Origin: Johnsonella ignava ATCC 51276
GTDB taxonomy: Bacteria > Bacillota > Clostridia > Lachnospirales > Lachnospiraceae
Length of the DNA stretch: 16,524 nucleotides
NCBI RefSeq assembly: GCF_000235445.1
Contig: NZ_JH378832.1
Span: 1 to 16,524 of the forward strand
Direction of reading: 5' to 3'
In this document: positions 14,728 through 16,524 of the stretch, in pieces
Numbering within the stretch: the stretch's first letter is position 1
How the letters are laid out: each line of letters starts with the position of its first letter
Notes under the pieces: model-generated
Told to the model about the DNA's origin: nothing
Databases searched by the model: none
The model's input: only the letters and a program-made list of their open reading frames with translations
Program-made: the position numbers and the translations under genes

Positions 14728-15075
14728 ATGGATGATTTTGAAAAAAAATATTTTTCATTACGACAGGCTTCAATTATAAATTTATTATTTTTATTTTTTA
14801 TCATATGGATTAATTTCAAAATTAAGAAAATATCATATAGTGATTTATATGATAAAGATACTACCGACTTTGTTGCGAAGTATATGTTGTTGTTTGCTAA
14901 TATTATATTTGGCGGAGGAATAGGAATGTATAATTTAATAAGACTGAATGCATGGTGTAAAGAAAACAGTAAATTATATAATCTCAAAAACTATATAATA
15001 ACAATGCTGATACTTGCACTGGCTATATTTATTATAGAATTAGCACTATATTTAATCTTGTGGAAAAATATATAG
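14728..15075 (+). CDS. Small three-helix membrane protein B2, copy of B1
   Basis: The protein is 115 residues and differs from B1 at about 14 positions, mostly conservative and scattered, in contrast to the clustered changes in the A pair. The GAGGT site and ATG spacing match B1. The Tyr68-Asn-x-x-Arg72-x-x-x-Trp76 motif and the Trp-Lys-Asn-Ile end are kept. It follows A2 by 36 bases and is the last intact gene before the broken surface-protein copy. Function unknown. Confidence 0.75.
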   Translation: MDDFEKKYFSLRQASIINLLFLFFIIWINFKIKKISYSDLYDKDTTDFVAKYMLLFANIIFGGGIGMYNLIRLNAWCKENSKLYNLKNYIITMLILALAIFIIELALYLILWKNI

Positions 15076-15084
15076 AAATATAGT

Positions 15085-16524
15085 TAAGTTAATAATGATT
15101 TACATACGATTATATCTTTACCCCACAAGACTATTCGGAGCTTAAGCTTCCTAAAAACTCAAGAAGAGATTTGCTTGAACCCGGATATACGCTTAATTAC
15201 TGCACCTGAGTATAAGTCCGGCTTTAAGTTTAAATACTGGGACATTGCGTATGGAGATATAAATTTAAACAGAAATGAAAGAACTCAGGTAATAACGGTA
15301 AATAAATCGGATATAAGATTAAATGCAGTTTATGAAGAAACTCCTTTAGCAAGCGATTCAAATGCTTCAAAGGCGGGAGTTGTTTATGAATCCAAAAGCG
15401 GAAACTTTGCAATAAATGTATGGGGAGAAGAAAACAGTGATTATACAGACTTAAAAACAGCTTTAATAAGCAATGAGGTAGACCGTGCCGTTCTTGAGGA
15501 AGGCAGGGAAATTAAATACTCTGTTGTATTTAATGAAGCTGTACCTACCGCTTCTGACTCAAATGCTATAAAAGCTGCCGGCGGTGAATATACAAAAGCG
15601 GCATTAAAGCTTGATATAGGACTTAAAAGATATGTAAATGATATATTCTCACCTCTTGCATCGAATATTTATACAACACCTAAAGTCCATGTATATGCGA
15701 AACTTCCAAATAAAATGCTTGGAAAAAGTGAGTATAAATTATGGAAACTTGAAAAAGATGAAAACAGTACCGATACAGTCCTAACTGAAATAGATACTTC
15801 ACATACAAAGCTTAATACACCGTATTTTACAGGAAGTTTTGACTTTACCTCAGATATAGGCAGTAAAATTCTTATCTCGTATAAGGACACAAACAGGGTT
15901 GCAATAGTTAGTGCCCTGCCCGGTGAAAAATATTCACAGTCAAAAGTTAATGTACTGAATGTAATATCGGGGCAGACACTGGAGAATACTCCTGAATATA
16001 ATATGCTTGCCCTTGATATAGATAAAATATATACGGAGCCTGCAACAGGCATTGTATATAATTTTGCCGGACTGTCAAAGGACAAAGAAGGTCATAAAAA
16101 AATAGGAACCGATGTACCTATAAAGGAACAGATGATCTTATATACTGTATATGAACCTGCCAAAACCGATGACGGAGGCAGCGGTAATACACCTCAGGGC
16201 AATATAAATGATATCCCTGATAATACATCCGATAATCATACCGAAAATAATAAAAATTATTCCAAGGATAAAAAAACAGGCGATTCAAAAAGTGATGGTG
16301 TATATTCATCAAGCAGTTCAACTAGCTCTTTATCTAAAATTATATATGCACATAAGTCTGCTGCCGAAACTGAAGGCGGAAAGTGGATAAGTCTTGATAA
16401 CGACAGGAAAAAATGGGCATTTGAATTAAAGGATAAAAGCAGGATTAAAAGAGCATGGGCTGATATTAAAGATGCATCAGGTGCTGTAAATACCTATTGT
16501 TTTGATGAAAACGGAGTAATGCAA
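15085..16524 (+). pseudogene. 5'-truncated, frameshifted copy of the surface hydrolase C-terminal half (runs off window)
   Basis: Clear similarity to the gene at 9308 starts near 15085-15121, at the equivalent of residues of about 740-755. No signal peptide, VWA or hydrolase domain is present. Near 15193-15198 about 104 bases are missing relative to 11643-11746. The deletion shifts the frame, so the left part hits TGA at 15207-15209. From 15202 to the window end the correct frame is open and keeps the beta-rich repeats, Asn/Asp hinge and the first wall-binding repeat, but I find no start codon with a ribosome binding site. Indels downstream are multiples of three (six bases after 15666, three near 16240), suggesting the reading frame was under selection until recently, or is refreshed by exchange with the full gene. 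It could also be a silent cassette. Confidence 0.8.

Larger units (their letters stand above)
13501..15075 (+). repeat. Tandem duplication of a two-gene unit, about 787 bases per copy
   Basis: Copy 1 (about 13501-14286) and copy 2 (about 14287-15075) each begin with ACTATAAATCTACATTTAAG, a ribosome binding site and an A-type gene. Each ends with a B-type gene whose last bases are TGTGGAAAAATATATA. The gene starts are 786 (A1 to A2) and 788 (B1 to B2) bases apart. Divergence is uneven: long blocks are identical while the middle of A differs strongly. Confidence 0.9.

Noticed and set aside
14649..14987. Minus-strand frame of 112 codons opposite B2
   Set aside because: It is antisense to a conserved gene of a duplicated pair; no equivalent frame was reported opposite B1, so it is not conserved in the duplicate.
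15230..16321. Minus-strand frames opposite the truncated surface-protein copy
   Set aside because: Near-identical frames occur opposite the intact gene (11781-12863); they are mirror images of its coding bias, not genes.

Overview
The window reads as a chromosomal segment of a low-GC, Gram-positive anaerobe of the Clostridia, most likely a Lachnospiraceae-type genome. The evidence is a dnaX-ebfC-recR-TPR-cvpA gene run next to a 16S rRNA gene, a long Gram-positive-type SRP RNA with an Alu domain, a clostridial-type phosphofructokinase with a PKTIDND motif, strong AGGAGG-type ribosome binding sites, and a surface protein with Ser-Asp-Ser-Asn linkers and cell-wall-binding repeats. The genus is not determined.

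Left part (1-8470) is housekeeping and reads entirely on the minus strand. From upstream to downstream it holds the SRP RNA gene (ffs) with a near-consensus promoter and its own terminator; pfkA with a promoter and a 5'-UTR hairpin; dnaX; ebfC (YbaB family); recR; a large TPR protein with a Tyr/Gly/Asn-rich disordered tail; a CvpA-family membrane protein; an intrinsic terminator; then two tandem rRNA promoters, a leader with a boxA-like site, and the first 75 or so bases of a 16S rRNA gene. The dnaX-ebfC-recR-TPR-cvpA genes are tightly spaced or overlapping and look like one transcription unit for replication and recombination repair. Inside dnaX there is an E. coli-like -1 frameshift signal (A AAA AAG with an upstream Shine-Dalgarno-like stimulator and a stop four codons on) that would make a gamma-like short subunit of about 420 residues.

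Middle part (8470-9307) is a long divergent intergenic region. Its first 300 bases hold nothing I recognise. From an extended -10 promoter at about 8764 it becomes a plus-strand leader of about 500 bases with several stem-loops, a three-codon ORF behind a strong ribosome binding site, a terminator-like hairpin, and a 12-codon ORF in the same frame as the next gene.

Right part (9308-16524) is accessory and reads on the plus strand. It has an exported protein of about 1363 residues that fuses a von Willebrand A domain, an LCAT/lipase-like alpha/beta hydrolase with a visible Ser-Asp-His triad, beta-rich linker domains and C-terminal cell-wall-binding repeats. It is followed by four small three-helix membrane proteins in the order A1-B1-A2-B2, a recent tandem duplication of an A-B pair in which A and B are themselves distant relatives. 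After these comes a 5'-truncated, frameshifted second copy of the C-terminal half of the large protein, which runs off the window edge. The layout of an exported enzyme, duplicated small membrane proteins and an orphan C-terminal cassette resembles effector-immunity islands. Here that is inference only, because the duplicated C-terminal part looks like a wall-binding region and not a toxin.
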